Counted from the first letter of the stretch, positions 21,800 to 33,459 are shown. The stretch is 64,000 bases of DNA from Prillingera fragicola (GCA_002335605.1 BEDY01000006.1:1302001-1366000); one strand, 5' to 3'. Numbers and translations: made by a program. The notes: generated by a model not told the origin, from the letters alone.

Positions 21800-24138
21800 C
21801 TAAGCGCCGAGTTTGGCAGCTGGCACAGAGCCCTGCTCGAGCTCGAGCTCCTCCTCGGCGTGCTGGCTTGCGCCGTCGCTGCTGTCGGCGCGATACTTCT
21901 CGCCACCCTTGGCGTCAACGCCGCCGTCCACACCGCCGGGGAGGACGTCGTGGATCTCGACGTCGACGATGGCTTGGGTTGCAGGGTAGAACTTGTTCAG
22001 GAGGAGGTAGATCGTGATGGCGACTGACACGTTAGTAAAATAATCAGGGAATAGCTGTGGCTGCCCACGGAAGTACTCACTGACATACGCGATAAGGTTG
22101 GAGACCATGTACACGTACTTGATGTTGCCAATGTTGACGCTGGGCTGGATGGCAGCGACCATGCCGGGGAGGTTGGGGGCGATGGCACACGCGAGCGCAA
22201 TGTAGGCGCGCCAGTTCCAGCCCTTGGAGTAGTAGTAGATTCCCTTTGGCTTGTACATTTCGTAAATGTTGTACTTTTGGCCCTTGACGAGGTAGAAGTC
22301 GACAACCATAAGCATGGCGATCGGCGCGAGGACAATCGAGTACGAGGCCATGAAGGTGAGAAAGTTGGAGGCGCTGTTGAGCACCTTCCAGGGGACAAAT
22401 CCCCAGACACCAATCGTGATCGAGATGAGCTGGCCACGCTGGATGTTAATGTACTTAGGCGCGAGCGAGCACATGTCGTTGGCGGCGGAGATGGAGTTGG
22501 CGGTAATGTTGGTGGTGACGTTGCTGAGAGCCCAAGCAAGAGAACCGAGGAACATGGCCGCGCGGCCGCCGGGCGAAGTACCCCACTTGGCGAGAAGGTC
22601 GTAGGGCTGGTACAACTCCTCGTTGTAGACGGCGTAGCAGCAAGTGGCCGAGATGGCGGCGCAGATGGACACAATGGTGTTGATGAGGGGGAAGGCGAAG
22701 AGCTGCATCCAGTTGCTCTTGGGGTTCTTGCAGTAACGCGAGAAATCACCAATGTTGAGCGAGAGCGTGGCCCAGGTGCCCTGGACGGCAGTGACCGAAG
22801 TCATGAACGCAATGAAGCGCGCAGCACCAGGAGCCACGCGTGTAGTCTTCTGGCCTGAACGGAGGATGGGGCCTGCCATGGGGCCGGCAAGCTTGACAGC
22901 CCAGATGAGAGTGCCGATAGCCACAATAGGGACAATAGCCGCCTTGATGTTGAACACCCACTTGAGCTTCGAAGGGTGGATGAAGATGAAGGGGAGCTGC
23001 ATGATCCAGAAGAGGAAGAACGACAAGAAGTCGCTCGTCGTCGCGCCTTGCGACATCGGGACGCCGTTGGGCAGCCGAGCGTACTGGGGCCAGATGGCCG
23101 TGATCATGAGGGTAACAAACTGGCCGCCACTGAGGGGTTAGCGCGATGCATGGAGATTGGTTTGGTCGATGCATGGCGGATGTCCACATCGATGCCGATA
23201 GCCAGCATCCGATGATATCCCGGTGGTCGTATGACGACCGTGCCTAGTACCGACCAAAAGTCAAGGACACTCACGACCAAGAGTTGATAGAAAGCCAGAA
23301 GCATGCAATGACGCAGCGCGACTGAGAACAATGGTTAGCTTTGCTGTCACTTGCATGTTGAACGTCACCGGCCCCCTTGGGACCCCTAGTGAGAGGATGG
23401 TGGAAACTTACCAGAACGACAAACTTTGATCCCCAGTAGCCGAAAGTCGTACGCGACGTCACTGCAAAGGGAGTGTGGGTCGTTGCTCCGATAATACCGT
23501 TGGCTGGTACTGTCAGCAAGTTGCTCTAGCGTGGGGTGGGCATTTGGGTATGGCATCCGCCGGAGATGTGGCCGCTGGTGGCTTATCGAGCCAAAGCCGT
23601 GAGAACCGGGCTCGAACTTGTGCCCAAACGATATCCTCCGGCCTCGTATCTCTTCTCCACTGTGCTCGTGCAGGGTCGGCAACAGTGCTCATCCTCCACT
23701 ATCGGATCTTCACGGACCCCTCCCGACTGCCCAGATTCAAGACTCACCCGTGATAACCATGGCGACAAAGATGGAGCCGAGAAGCACTGCAAGACACGAC
23801 TCCCACCACGTGAGGCCAAGCGCGACAAACGACGCGACAGTAGCCCACGACGCCGGGTAGACCAGATCACTAGTCCAGTCTTCACGCTGTCAGCAATGCT
23901 TCTGAATGAGATGAACTCATTACCCACAGACAAAGAACGTCCAGGTGGTCCAGATGCGGTGGTCGGGCGGCGAGGGGTCCATGTCTGCAGGGTGTCAGTA
24001 TTCGTGTTCGCTGCCAGTGATGCCCTGTGGTTGCGCACCCTTGTTGGACCAGACGTTCTCGGGGGCGATGCAGCTGTCCTCCTTGGGGAGGGCGAGCTCG
24101 GCGCGCGACCGGGGAAACTTTGGCATGGACAGTGGCAT
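21800..24138 (-). CDS. NCS1-family nucleobase/nucleoside/vitamin permease
   Basis: Seven exons: 24138-24039, 23984-23924, 23869-23748, 23503-23412, 23321-23275, 23129-22081, 22023-21800, giving 564 aa. The last intron (22080-22024) is 57 nt, stop-free and in frame, but has GTGAGT, CTAAC and CAG. Removing it restores an uninterrupted last membrane helix. The start of exon 3 follows the only phase-compatible acceptor and is the least certain junction. Family marks include W-S-N-K-D-M-D-P-S-P-P near the N-terminus, A-N-G-I-I-G-A with H-T-P-F, T-F-G-Y-W-G-S, I-G-D-F-S-R-Y, and about twelve hydrophobic spans. NCS1 carriers import uracil, uridine, allantoin, thiamine or nicotinamide riboside with a cation; the substrate cannot be chosen here. 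The C-terminus is acidic and cytosolic. It is divergent from a peroxisomal acyl-CoA dehydrogenase. Confidence 0.9.
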
Positions 24139-24936
24139 GGCGAACGCGTGTGGTGGTGGCGTTGGGAGAGGAGGAGGCCGTGTGCGCTGGCGCTGGGCGC
24201 GGTGGCGACCCGTGAGGCGAGGAGGGGAAGAGGTGGAGAGGGAGAGAGAGAGCCGAGACTTTGGTGTAAAGAAAGAAGAGAAAGGAGAGAGAGAGAGTAG
24301 AAGGAGGAGAAATCGACGGGGCTTATCGCACACTGCACACACTGCCCGTACACATGCCACCCAGAAAAAATCATCACCGCACGGGGGCAGTTGTGCCTGA
24401 ACGCCCGCACCCAGGACACGTGGTTTAAAATGGGAAAATATATAATTAATTAATAAGCTTATCGCGTGCACAGACCACAACTAAATACATCCGGGAAAAC
24501 ACACGTGACAGACTGAGTACGTAACTAAGCGTGGCAGATGCATGGCATTTGATCCCGGTAAAAATGCCTCCGTGGTAGGGGCTCAACACGTGGCTGAGCG
24601 GCGATCACCGCCCCTGTTGGGATTCTGTTAACCGGAGGTGGTCATCTCGTCAGCAGCATGCTTTTGCAGTCAAACCCAATACGCAGTAGGATGTGACGAG
24701 ACAAAAAGCATGGGTACCGGGTACGGTTACGTGGTCCGAGCTACTCTGAAAGGTTGTGAACAACGACTGCATTCTTGGCGCGTGGAACGGCGGTGGGAAT
24801 CGCCGCTGTAGCGCCAACCTCGGGTAACTACTCTTGCCGCAGAACTCGTCTACTTCAGTGTCCATCTTTCTCCCATTGCTTCTTGTACAGCAAACACCCA
24901 CTCACACACTCATTCTTTCACACATCTTCACCCACC
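24139..24936. promoter_or_regulatory. Divergent promoter with three CACGTG sites
   Basis: About 800 bp between the NCS1 permease (minus) and the AidB-like dehydrogenase (plus). CACGTG occurs at 24417-24422, 24502-24507 and 24587-24592, spaced 85 bp apart each time. A purine-rich tract (about 24226-24310) lies in the presumed permease leader. An AT-rich patch (about 24433-24461) contains a repeated TTAAT element. Confidence 0.45.
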
Positions 24937-26817
24937 ATGGCCCCCCTCGTAGCCGGCACCTCGTACACGGGCTTCTTCCAGCCTCAGCCGCAACCCCAGA
25001 ACCAGTGGACAGAGGATGCCTCCCTCCAGCGTGCAGCGAACCTCTTCCTCCCAGCCGACATCGTTGCGCAGATCTCCCCCGAGCTCGACGCATTTGGCAA
25101 GTACGTCCTGAGCAAAGAAGTCTTGGAGCACGTCGTCAACGCCGAGCACGACCTGCCCCGCATTGCCGGCAGTGGGTTCACGTCCTTTGGCAGCAAGCTC
25201 GGCGACGCCCTCATTACCGCACCAGGATGGAAGGCACTGCAGGCTATCGGTATCCAGGAAGGCATCGTTGCACGCGGGTACGACGAGAAACTCGGTGCCC
25301 ACGCCCGCATGGCACAGCTCCTCAAGATGAACCTCTGGGCCTCGTCCAGTGCCATTGTCACTTGCCCGAGTGCGATGCAGGACGGCGCGGTGGTGATTCT
25401 CAAGCGGGAACTGCACAACAATGACAAGGGAGAGGAGCAGCGCTTGGTCGTTGCTGGTGCGCTCAAGCGGCTGTTGAGCACGGATCCCAAGACTGCGTGG
25501 ACGGCTGGACAGTGGATGACTGAGCGTCCTGGCGGCTCGGACGTCAGTGGGAGCGAGAGCGTTGCGACGCTCGCCGATCCCATCAAGGCTGTTGACGCCG
25601 ACGGCCGCGCGCTTGGCCCTTACAACATTGACGGATTCAAGTGGTTTTCCTCCGCGACCGACAGTGGTTGCGTCGTCCTGCTTGCCAAGACGGAGAAGGG
25701 TCTGTCTACATTCTTCGCGCCCACGCGCAGGTATGTCGACGGCCGCGAGGAGATGAACGGTATCCGCATCCAGAGGCTCAAGAACAAGCTCGGCACAAAG
25801 GCGTTGCCGACTGCCGAGGTCGAGATCAAGGGCATGCGTGCGTGGCTGATTGGAGAGGAGGGACGGGGTGTGCGGCACATTGCTCCGCTGCTGAGCATCA
25901 CGCGGTTGTACAATGCTAGTGAGTACGCCGAGTTGTGTGGAATACTGACGGCAGTGTCTGCGACTGGTGCCACCTCGCGCGGTCTTTCAATCGTCAAGGC
26001 TTTCTCGCGCGTGCGCACCTTCCCTTCGCGCAAGGCCCCGGATAACGTCCTGCGCGACCTCCCCCTGTTCGCCAAGACGTACGCGGCCGTGACACTGCAG
26101 CACCGTGCCGACATGCTGCTCACGGCGTTCAACGCCTCGCTCCTTGGCGCAGTCGAGCACCCCAAGACGCCAGTCAACGATGTCATTCCCGAACGCTCGC
26201 AGGCCAACCTCATCCTCCGCGTCCTCTCCTCAGTCACAAAGGCCGTCACAGCCAAGAACACGATCCACGCCACCCAGGAATGCATGGAAGGCCTCGGCGG
26301 CGTAGGGTACATGGAGAATGTCGAGTCGCCAGAGATGAACATGGCCCGTATCTTCCGTGACGCCAACGTCCTGGCCATCTGGGAGGGCACGACCGATGTC
26401 CTTGCGACGGACACGGTCAAGGTCCTCAAGGGCCGCGACGGCGGAGCGGTCTCCAACGCGCTCGGGTCCTGGATCGACACCATGCTCACGCGCAACAAAA
26501 AGGGTCCCCTGGAAGAGGAAAAGGAGTCGATCAAGATTGGCTGGAACGCGACGCGGACGCGCATGCTCGGCGTGCCCGAGGACGTCCTCGCGCGCGGCCG
26601 CAGTGTGGTGCAGCACATTGCCGACGTGGTCTGTTCCGTGCTCCTCGTGGCGGACGCCGAGAGGGACAATGACCCCGTCGCGATCGAGTGTGCACGCCGC
26701 TTTGCTGCGGGATGCTTTGGCCCGGCAAAGGGTGCGCGGGCCAGTGTGTGGACCGACGTTACCGCCTGGGACAGGCGGATTGTGTTTGAGGGCGAGGAGA
26801 GGAAAAGCAAGCTCTAA
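24937..26817 (+). CDS. Peroxisomal AidB-like acyl-CoA dehydrogenase (PTS1 -SKL)
   Basis: Two exons, 24937-25918 and 25955-26817, 614 aa. The 36-nt intron is stop-free and in frame. It has GTGAGT, ACTGAC and CAG, and alignment to the paralogue at 58969-60882 shows no matching residues there. The N-terminal AidB-type segment ends N-Q-W-T-E-D. The core has W-M-T-E-R-P-G-G-S-D-V, G-F-K-W-F-S-S-A-T, R-L-K-N-K-L-G-T-K-A-L-P-T-A, then V-R-T-F-P-S-R-K-A. A-I-W-E-G-T-T-D-V holds the likely catalytic glutamate. The last three residues are S-K-L, a strong peroxisomal signal. E. coli AidB shares this layout; the fungal proteins are flavin acyl-CoA dehydrogenases of undetermined substrate. Peroxisomal enzymes of this class would pass electrons to oxygen or to an unknown acceptor. 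Confidence 0.92.
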   Translation: MAPLVAGTSYTGFFQPQPQPQNQWTEDASLQRAANLFLPADIVAQISPELDAFGKYVLSKEVLEHVVNAEHDLPRIAGSGFTSFGSKLGDALITAPGWKALQAIGIQEGIVARGYDEKLGAHARMAQLLKMNLWASSSAIVTCPSAMQDGAVVILKRELHNNDKGEEQRLVVAGALKRLLSTDPKTAWTAGQWMTERPGGSDVSGSESVATLADPIKAVDADGRALGPYNIDGFKWFSSATDSGCVVLLAKTEKGLSTFFAPTRRYVDGREEMNGIRIQRLKNKLGTKALPTAEVEIKGMRAWLIGEEGRGVRHIAPLLSITRLYNASEYAELCGILTAVSATGATSRGLSIVKAFSRVRTFPSRKAPDNVLRDLPLFAKTYAAVTLQHRADMLLTAFNASLLGAVEHPKTPVNDVIPERSQANLILRVLSSVTKAVTAKNTIHATQECMEGLGGVGYMENVESPEMNMARIFRDANVLAIWEGTTDVLATDTVKVLKGRDGGAVSNALGSWIDTMLTRNKKGPLEEEKESIKIGWNATRTRMLGVPEDVLARGRSVVQHIADVVCSVLLVADAERDNDPVAIECARRFAAGCFGPAKGARASVWTDVTAWDRRIVFEGEERKSKL

Positions 26818-28019
26818 GCTCTAGTGTGCAAGTCTCGCAAGGGGTTGTGGCAAGGAATGGAAATGCAGTTGCTTGTGTATAGACTCTAAGGCCAGGGCTT
26901 GCGTACTCGCGCTTGATTTCTTACCTTGATGGCCGAATCGTGCAGAGTCGCCACCTCGGCTTGCCTTTTGGCATGTCTGGCTCGACCCCGGATATCTCGC
27001 GATTGCTTCTCAGATCATCTATCACATGTGAGGCCATCGCATGGTGGCCATACTGTGGCGAGCGCATCTCAAGGCAGAAAGGCTGTTCACATTCCATATC
27101 ACCTATCGCGACCACCTTCGCCGTGTTGCTCCCCACGGGATTTCCGAGAACTGAACGGAGCGCTCAACATCATCTGATCTCTAACGAAGCTACCACCCAC
27201 CCTTGCCCTATCACTAGTCAATTAACATGCTCATCACATGATATGGGGAACGCGGGGAACCCATACCTCTTCCCCACGCGTATACTTGCAAAGCGCGCTA
27301 TTCACCGTCAGGTCGATGGTTACATGTACCACCGTATCGGGTGGGACTGACGACGCCACTGGCCGGCCGACCCGATCGTGTCGAGCATCGGCATGCACGA
27401 CAAGTCGCACGACGCACCCAGAGCGCCAGAGCATGCACGCGGGGCTGCTCATTTGTTTACAACGTACTCGGCAAAGAAGCATCACTCGGTGGCCGAACAC
27501 TTTTGACCAAGACGCTAGAGTCGTAGTGTGCCGGCATGCAGCGCGTGGACGGGACGCGGCGCGTGTCGAATGTACGCGCGCCACTCCCGCCACCATTCTC
27601 CACCACCTCTACTTCTGTCGCCTACGCATCGTGCGTTTCTGCCGAGGGCGTCGAGACGGACGCGTTCGAAGCTAGTTTTATCATTTGGATCATGTGAGCT
27701 GTAGAGTGTTCTATTCGGGCACGCTGTTCTCTTGGGATCTTGGGCAGCTAGACGAGGTTGGTTGGGTATCCAGGCTGCAGGGCGCCTTGTTTCCCGCGGA
27801 ACAGTGCAGGGCCACATGCTCCAGCATAGGGACAAGGTACGTCCTTAAGCATACGGCGCGCAGCGCGTCACAGTGTTCATTGCTTCATTAGCATCCCTTG
27901 CCCCGCATGCTGGCACGGGATCGTTGGCCGAGAGTATCAACATCGGGCCCGCTGTTGACGAGGGGTTCTTAAGCAAACGTGCACTTGAGTCTCTTCCCCC
28001 ATCTTGCTTCTTATCCAAC
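26818..28019. other. Intergenic stretch, 1.2 kb
   Basis: The 3' flank of the dehydrogenase and the 5' flank of the ceramidase gene. No gene, RNA or repeat was recognised. Confidence 0.45.
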
Positions 28020-30220
28020 ATGGCGACACTGCGACTATGGACTGTCCTCGCTTTTGCGTGGGTGGCGCTGTTCGCGACATTCACGACTGCAGCTGCCAAC
28101 TCGGCGCTGGGTGACAAGTACCTCCTCGGTGCAGGCAAGGCCGATATCACTGGTCCCGTCACTGAGCTTCCCTTTATGGGCTATGCGTCGCTTGAGCAGA
28201 AAGGTACTGGTCTCAAGCAACGTATCTACTCTCGCTCCTTTATTGTGGGCTCAACCACCAAGCCAGAGGACAGGATTCTCTACATCATTCTCGACATTGG
28301 CACCGGCGACACTGCCCTGCGGTACGGTATCCTCGACGGCCTCAAGCAGCTCGGAGCCGGGTATGAGCACTACACGCAGAGCAACGTTGCTGTCACGGGT
28401 ACCCACAGCCACAGTGGTCCGGGTGGCTGGAACAACTACGTGCTACCCCAGATCGCCGCCCTCGGCTTCAACAAGCAAAGCTACCAGGCCGTTGTCGATG
28501 GGGCCGTCCTGAGTGTCAAGCGTGCCCATGAGGCTCTCACCGAGGTTGGTCTTTCCATACTTCAAAGTACTCTGACTGACATGCACAGGGCTACCTCGAC
28601 GTTGGCACGACCGACGTCAAGGACGGCAACATCAACCGCTCTCTGTGGGCCTATCTCAACAACCCCGAGGCCGAGCGCAACCAGTACGGCGCCTCGACCG
28701 ACACGCTCATGACGCTCATGCGCTTCCGCCGCGCCGACAACCTAAACCAGTTTGCTGTTCTCAACTGGTACGCCGTGCACGGTACGAGCGCGTACAACAA
28801 CAACACTCTTGTTTCTGGTGACAACAAGGGCGTGGCTGCGTGGCTGCTTGAAAGGGAGATGGGCAACAACTTTGTCGCCGGCTTCTCGCAGGCCAACGTC
28901 GGCGATGTATCACCCAACGTCGGCGGGCAGTGGTGCGAGGACGGCTCCAACAAGGAGTGCACGCTCGACAAGTCCACCTGCGCGGACGGCAAGATTACAA
29001 ACTGCCGCGGCCGCGGTCCGGCGTTTACTGTCAAGGACAACGGCCTGAGCAGCGCGTATGAGATGGGCCGCAGGCAGTACGCTTCTGCCAAGGACATTAT
29101 GGGCTCGCTCGACAATGCTGGCACTCAAGTCGTGGGACCTACCGTCAAGTCGTTCCACTTTTTCCATGACATGCGCTACTGGAAGTTTCCCCTTGCCGAC
29201 GGCACGGAGGTGCAGACCTGCCCCGCAGCCCTCGGCTACTCGTTCGCGGCCGGCACCACTGATGGCCCTGGCGTGGGCGACTTTATCCAGTCTGACGCCG
29301 GCGCGCCCGACGCCAACCCTTTCTGGAAGTTTGTGAGCGGCGCAATCAAGTCACCGACCCAAGCGCAAAAGGACTGCCAGGGTGCAAAGCCCATTCTCCT
29401 CGACGTGGGCGAGATCGACTGGCCGTTTGCCTGGACGGCCAACATTGTTGATGTCCAGGTTCTCCGGGTCGGCCAGCTGGTCATCATCGTCTCCCCCGCC
29501 GAGGCCACGACCATGTCTGGCCGTCGTTGGCGTAAAGCTGTCGGTAACGCGGCAAAGTCCATCATCGACACTGAGCCCATCGTTGTCATCGGCGGCCCAG
29601 CCAACACCTACACGCACTACTGCGTCACGCCCGAAGAGTACGATATCCAGCGGTACGAGGGCGCGTCTACCTTGTTCGGCAGGCACACCCTCGACGCATA
29701 CATCAACCTCACGACAAGCCACATCAGCTACCTCTCCCCCGACTCGACGAGGTCTCCGGACCCAGGCCCCCCGGCCCCCGATAATCGCGGCAAGGGCCTG
29801 TCCTTCCTCACCGACGTGGTGTACGACAACCAGCCGATCGGCAAGCCCTTTGGCACGGTGCTCACCAAGCCCCCCGTCACGGTCGCGCGCGGCTCGACCG
29901 TCGTCGTCAAGTTCCAGGGCGCCAACCCGCGCAACAACCTGCGTCTCGAGGGCACTTACGCTGCGGTCGAGAAGCAGAACGGCGATGGGAGCTGGACGCA
30001 GGTGCGGAATGATGCCGACTGGTTTATACAGTATGAGTGGAAACGGACCGACCTGGTTCTTGGCTACTCCGAGGTCACGATTACTTGGGACACGAACGAG
30101 GCGGGCTCGCCTGTCGAGCCTGGAACGTACCGTATCAAGTACTACGGTGACCGCAAGGTCCCTGTTACAGCCAAGATTAACGCCTTTGAGGGAACGACGG
30201 CAGGTTTTACTATTGCGTAG
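28020..30220 (+). CDS. Neutral ceramidase, secreted or lumenal
   Basis: Two exons, 28020-28544 and 28589-30220, 718 aa. The 44-nt intron has GTTGGT, CTGAC and CAG ends and joins A-L-T-E to G-Y-L-D-V-G. Residues 1 to about 25 are a signal peptide. The start of the mature chain, K-Y-L-L-G-A-G-K-A-D-I-T-G-P, is the family's opening strand. The zinc site is in T-H-S-H-S-G-P-G-G-W, and the nucleophilic serine in N-V-G-D-V-S-P-N. A beta-sandwich C-terminal domain follows. The enzyme hydrolyses ceramide to sphingoid base and free fatty acid. The upstream frame continues to 27873 without an ATG-supported start, so the ATG directly before the hydrophobic leader was chosen. It fits the lipid-breakdown theme of the window. 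Confidence 0.95.
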
Positions 30221-30355
30221 AGGCGTAGCGTTTGATGTTCAATGTATACTGTATCATGAGCTGTCAGTGGCAGGCTGGGTTAGTACGCTGCATCGTGCTG
30301 CAACATGATTGCAACTTCTTTCTCTGCATGCCCAGTATCCTTTCAGCTTCAGCGC

Positions 30356-30968
30356 CTAGGTGAAGAGCGACTCGAACGAGGCCGAGGTGTACTTTGCGTC
30401 CTCCATGGCCTCGAGGCGCGCGAGCGCGTCGGTGTTGACGGGAGGGAAACCGTAGTCCTTGGCTTTGGACGTAAACTGCTTGGCGACATCCTTTTGGCCG
30501 GCACGGTAGCACTTCTCTGTGTAATCGTTAGTGTATGTACACAGCAGCGCAAGACACGGGCTGCTAGACAGTGTGACGCGTCGATCCCGCGCACGACTGG
30601 CAAACTCACCAACAATCTTGGCGGCAGTTGTAGCATCAACGGTGCCGCCAGTCTTTGCCCAAGCAGCCAAGATGGGCGTGAGCTCCTTGAGCTGCTCCTT
30701 GTTGGACAGAGTAAGAATCTCCCCAATATCACCCGACTGGTTCTTGAGCGCGTCCTTGAGCTGGGTGGCCGAGAGCGTGGCCAGGTTCAGGATAGCCTGG
30801 CCGAGGGTCTGGCGCTTGTCATCGTTGGCGTTGAGGGTGCGCGCTGGCTGGGTCAGTCCCTGGGCGTGTACTGTGGGACTTACGGGTCGTGGCAAAGCTG
30901 CGGATGGCGAGGGTGCGGTAGGTGGGCACCTGGCGGGCGACGATGCGGAGGGCGGGGCGGAGGGACAT
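30356..30968 (-). CDS. Small mitochondrial-targeted protein of unknown function
   Basis: Three exons: 30968-30884, 30843-30610 and 30516-30356, giving 159 aa. Introns are 40 nt (CTGAC branch) and 93 nt (CACTAAC branch). The second is a multiple of three and stop-free, so retention would give a 190-aa product. The N-terminus (R-P-A-L-R-I-V-A-R-Q-V-P-T-Y-R-T-L then R-S-F-A-T-T) is a clear mitochondrial presequence. The rest is helical and charged, with T-L-S-A-T-Q-L-K-D-A-L-K and E-K-C-Y-R-A-G-Q-K-D-V-A-K. No family is recognised. An assembly factor or small complex subunit is possible. Confidence 0.75.
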
Positions 30969-31404
30969 TGTGGTTGGGAATAGTGTAGGAGTAGTTTGAA
31001 TGAGTGGACAACAGTAGTGTACGATGAAGAGCTGCTCGAACACGGGTCAGCCTTTGTACGGATGCATGCTACCTGCTATGACGCAGCGTGCCGAGAGACG
31101 AGAGCCGGCAAGAGGCACATCTTGGGAACGAGTGGGCGGGAGAGCCATGGAGGAGGTGAAAATGACGTACCGTGGATGTATGTACGAGAGTGGCAGCCGA
31201 GCCTGGACTCTTGTCAGCGACTTTGGCATTTAGACGGCCGAACGTCGTCATGTAGCTAGTGTCACTGATCCCAATGAGGGACGTGATCCCATGGTAACGC
31301 TGTTGGCATGGAGTGTTGAAATCCACACAAGTGATTGCATACCCATTCCCTCGTTATCTTATCTACATTGCGCCTCCCTGCGCCCCACCCTGACAGGACA
31401 CACC
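30969..31404. other. Intergenic stretch
   Basis: The 5' flank of the small mitochondrial protein gene and the 3' flank of the amidase. Nothing was recognised. Confidence 0.45.
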
Positions 31405-33152
31405 CTACATGCGCGATTTCGGCGCCTCTTGGCCAGCACCAACAGCCTGGCGGGCATCCACAATAATCCTAGCAAGCTTGAGACCCTTCTCCTCTGTGTG
31501 CCTGCTTGTAATGATCTGCAAACCCATAGGCATGCCGTCCATGACCGCCGGGTCGTCTATTGTCAGCGCCATCTCTTGTGGTGTCCACTCACATCGGGCC
31601 CAGATTTCCTTTTCATCGTCGTTTCTCGCCTTTGGCATCTGGGTGACCACGTCCGAGCGCCTAGCGGTGCCGCACGGAAAGCTGACACTCGTCATGTCGA
31701 CCAGGTTCCAGATTCCGCAGTACATGACGTGTCGGAACTGATACCTCTCCGCGGCCGGCATGGCAGTCACTGGCGAGATGATGCCGTCAAACGGCCGGCC
31801 CGTGCCGGTCACCTCGCGGCTAGCCGTGATGTGCTGCAGGAACGCATGGAGGTATGCCGTGCGCTGCGCCGTAAGCTCCCACAACCTCGAGACCTTTGGC
31901 GGGTCCGCAGCATTCTTGTTGTAGTACCGCTCATAGTAGTCGAGCTGCTGCGGCCATGGTTCCGGGTTGGGACCGTTCTTGACGTTTGCGCGCATACCTG
32001 CGCCGCCGTCGGCGAGGATGAGGCGCCATTGGATCTTTTGGCCTGCCGGGACGTCGTACGGCGTGAACGGGATCACGGTGTGGCCGGCTGCTTCGAGTGC
32101 CGCCTTGGTCTCGTGGAGAGCCCGGAGGATGGGCGGGGTGGGTTTGACCATGCCGTCGTCAAAGACCATGCCTGTGCGTCAGCAATGTCGCGGAAGGGGG
32201 ACGTACCAAAGCACAACTTTTTGGGAATCTCGACGTTGTCGCGCCACGGAATCTCATAACACCACGCATCCCTCTCCCAGGGCCGACTTGCGAGCACGGC
32301 CTTGGACCACATCTCGAGACTCTCGAGATCATGCCCCATAGGCCCGAGAACGCCCCTCACAGCCTCCTGGCCAGAGGTACCGCCCTTGATGCCCAGCGTG
32401 GGGAAGCGACCCGCAGCGGGCTTGAGGCCGTACAGCCCGTTGATCACGCACGGCATGCGGATGCTGCCGGCAATGTCCGAGCCGACGCCGAGGGGGGAGC
32501 CGCGCATGGCGAGCAAGACTGCTTCGCCACCCGAGCTCCCACCAGCGCCAAGAGCAGTGTTGCGTGGGTTGGGCGTGTATCCCCATACATTGTTGTAGGT
32601 CTCGCTCATGAGCATGCCTGTAGGCACGTTGGTCTTGCAATACAGCACTGCGCCAGCGTTCCGCATGATGGTGGTCATGTCGCTCTCCGTCTCCGCAGGC
32701 GAGTTGCAGTTGGACACGAAACCGATAGTCGAGTCGTAGCCCGTGACTTGCATCTGATCCTTCAACGAGACTGGCAAACCATGCAGCGGCCCAGCAGGTT
32801 TGCCCGTTGCGGCATACTCGGCATCGATCTCGCGCGCACGTGCAATGGCCGCATCGAAAAAGATCTCCGTCAAGCAGTTGGCGACCTGCTGCGCGACTGC
32901 TGCACGCTTACAAAACGCAACCGTGACCGCCTCGCTGGTGAGTTCACGCTCCAGCATGAGCTTTACGAGCTGCGGCGCCGCGGTCTCGGTGACGTCCAGC
33001 TCGGCTTTGGTGAGAATGCCGCATTGCGCTGGTACGTGCGTCACGTCTGGGCCTGGTGCAAAGGTGGGAGGCAGGCGCCAGGCGGCCGGGATGAGGGCCG
33101 AGCGGGCTGCCTGCTTTGCCTTGGAGACTTGTTCCCAGGAGGAGGAGGACAT
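31405..33152 (-). CDS. Amidase-signature hydrolase (acetamidase-like), C-terminal -SRM
   Basis: Three exons: 33152-32207, 32171-31593 and 31556-31405, giving 558 aa. Introns are 35 and 36 nt, both with GCTGAC branch points. The second is stop-free and in frame; removing it gives W-A-R-Y-D-D-P-A-V-M-D-G, the usual family spacing. The Ser-cisSer-Lys triad is visible as P-V-S-L-K-D (Lys131), A-G-G-S-S-G-G-E (Ser206/207) and G-S-D-I-A-G-S-I (Ser230). Fungal homologues include acetamidase and general amidases that release ammonia from carboxamides. The last three residues, S-R-M, fit the looser [SAC]-[KRH]-[LM] peroxisomal pattern. Localisation there is possible but weaker than for the SKL/AKL proteins nearby. 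There is no signal peptide. Confidence 0.93.
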
Positions 33153-33459
33153 GGCGATACGGGGGGAGAGAGAGTGGGCAGTCCGGCCTGATATATGCCG
33201 GTGGACGCCTCGGTCATGTCCGGGTGGGAATCGGCATTCATTCTCCGGAGGCTATAAAGGCTATCTCTTCCACAACGACTTCTTTGACCCTCCGAATGAC
33301 GAGGATCCTTCGGCCTCGTAGGCGGGGGGTTCATTCGGCGGCGGGGGCTTGGCACTGTGCGTTGGAGGGCTCACACTGTTGGCCTTTGCGCTGGTGGACG
33401 TGGTGGTGGTATTGCTACAGTGCTGTATTTGTGGGCGAGGGCAACCTGCAGCATTGACT

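Noticed and set aside
24928..26810. Long minus-strand frames (316 and 396 codons) opposite the AidB-like dehydrogenase
   Set aside because: They are antisense shadows of a strongly conserved gene. In GC-rich codon-biased DNA the opposite strand often stays open.
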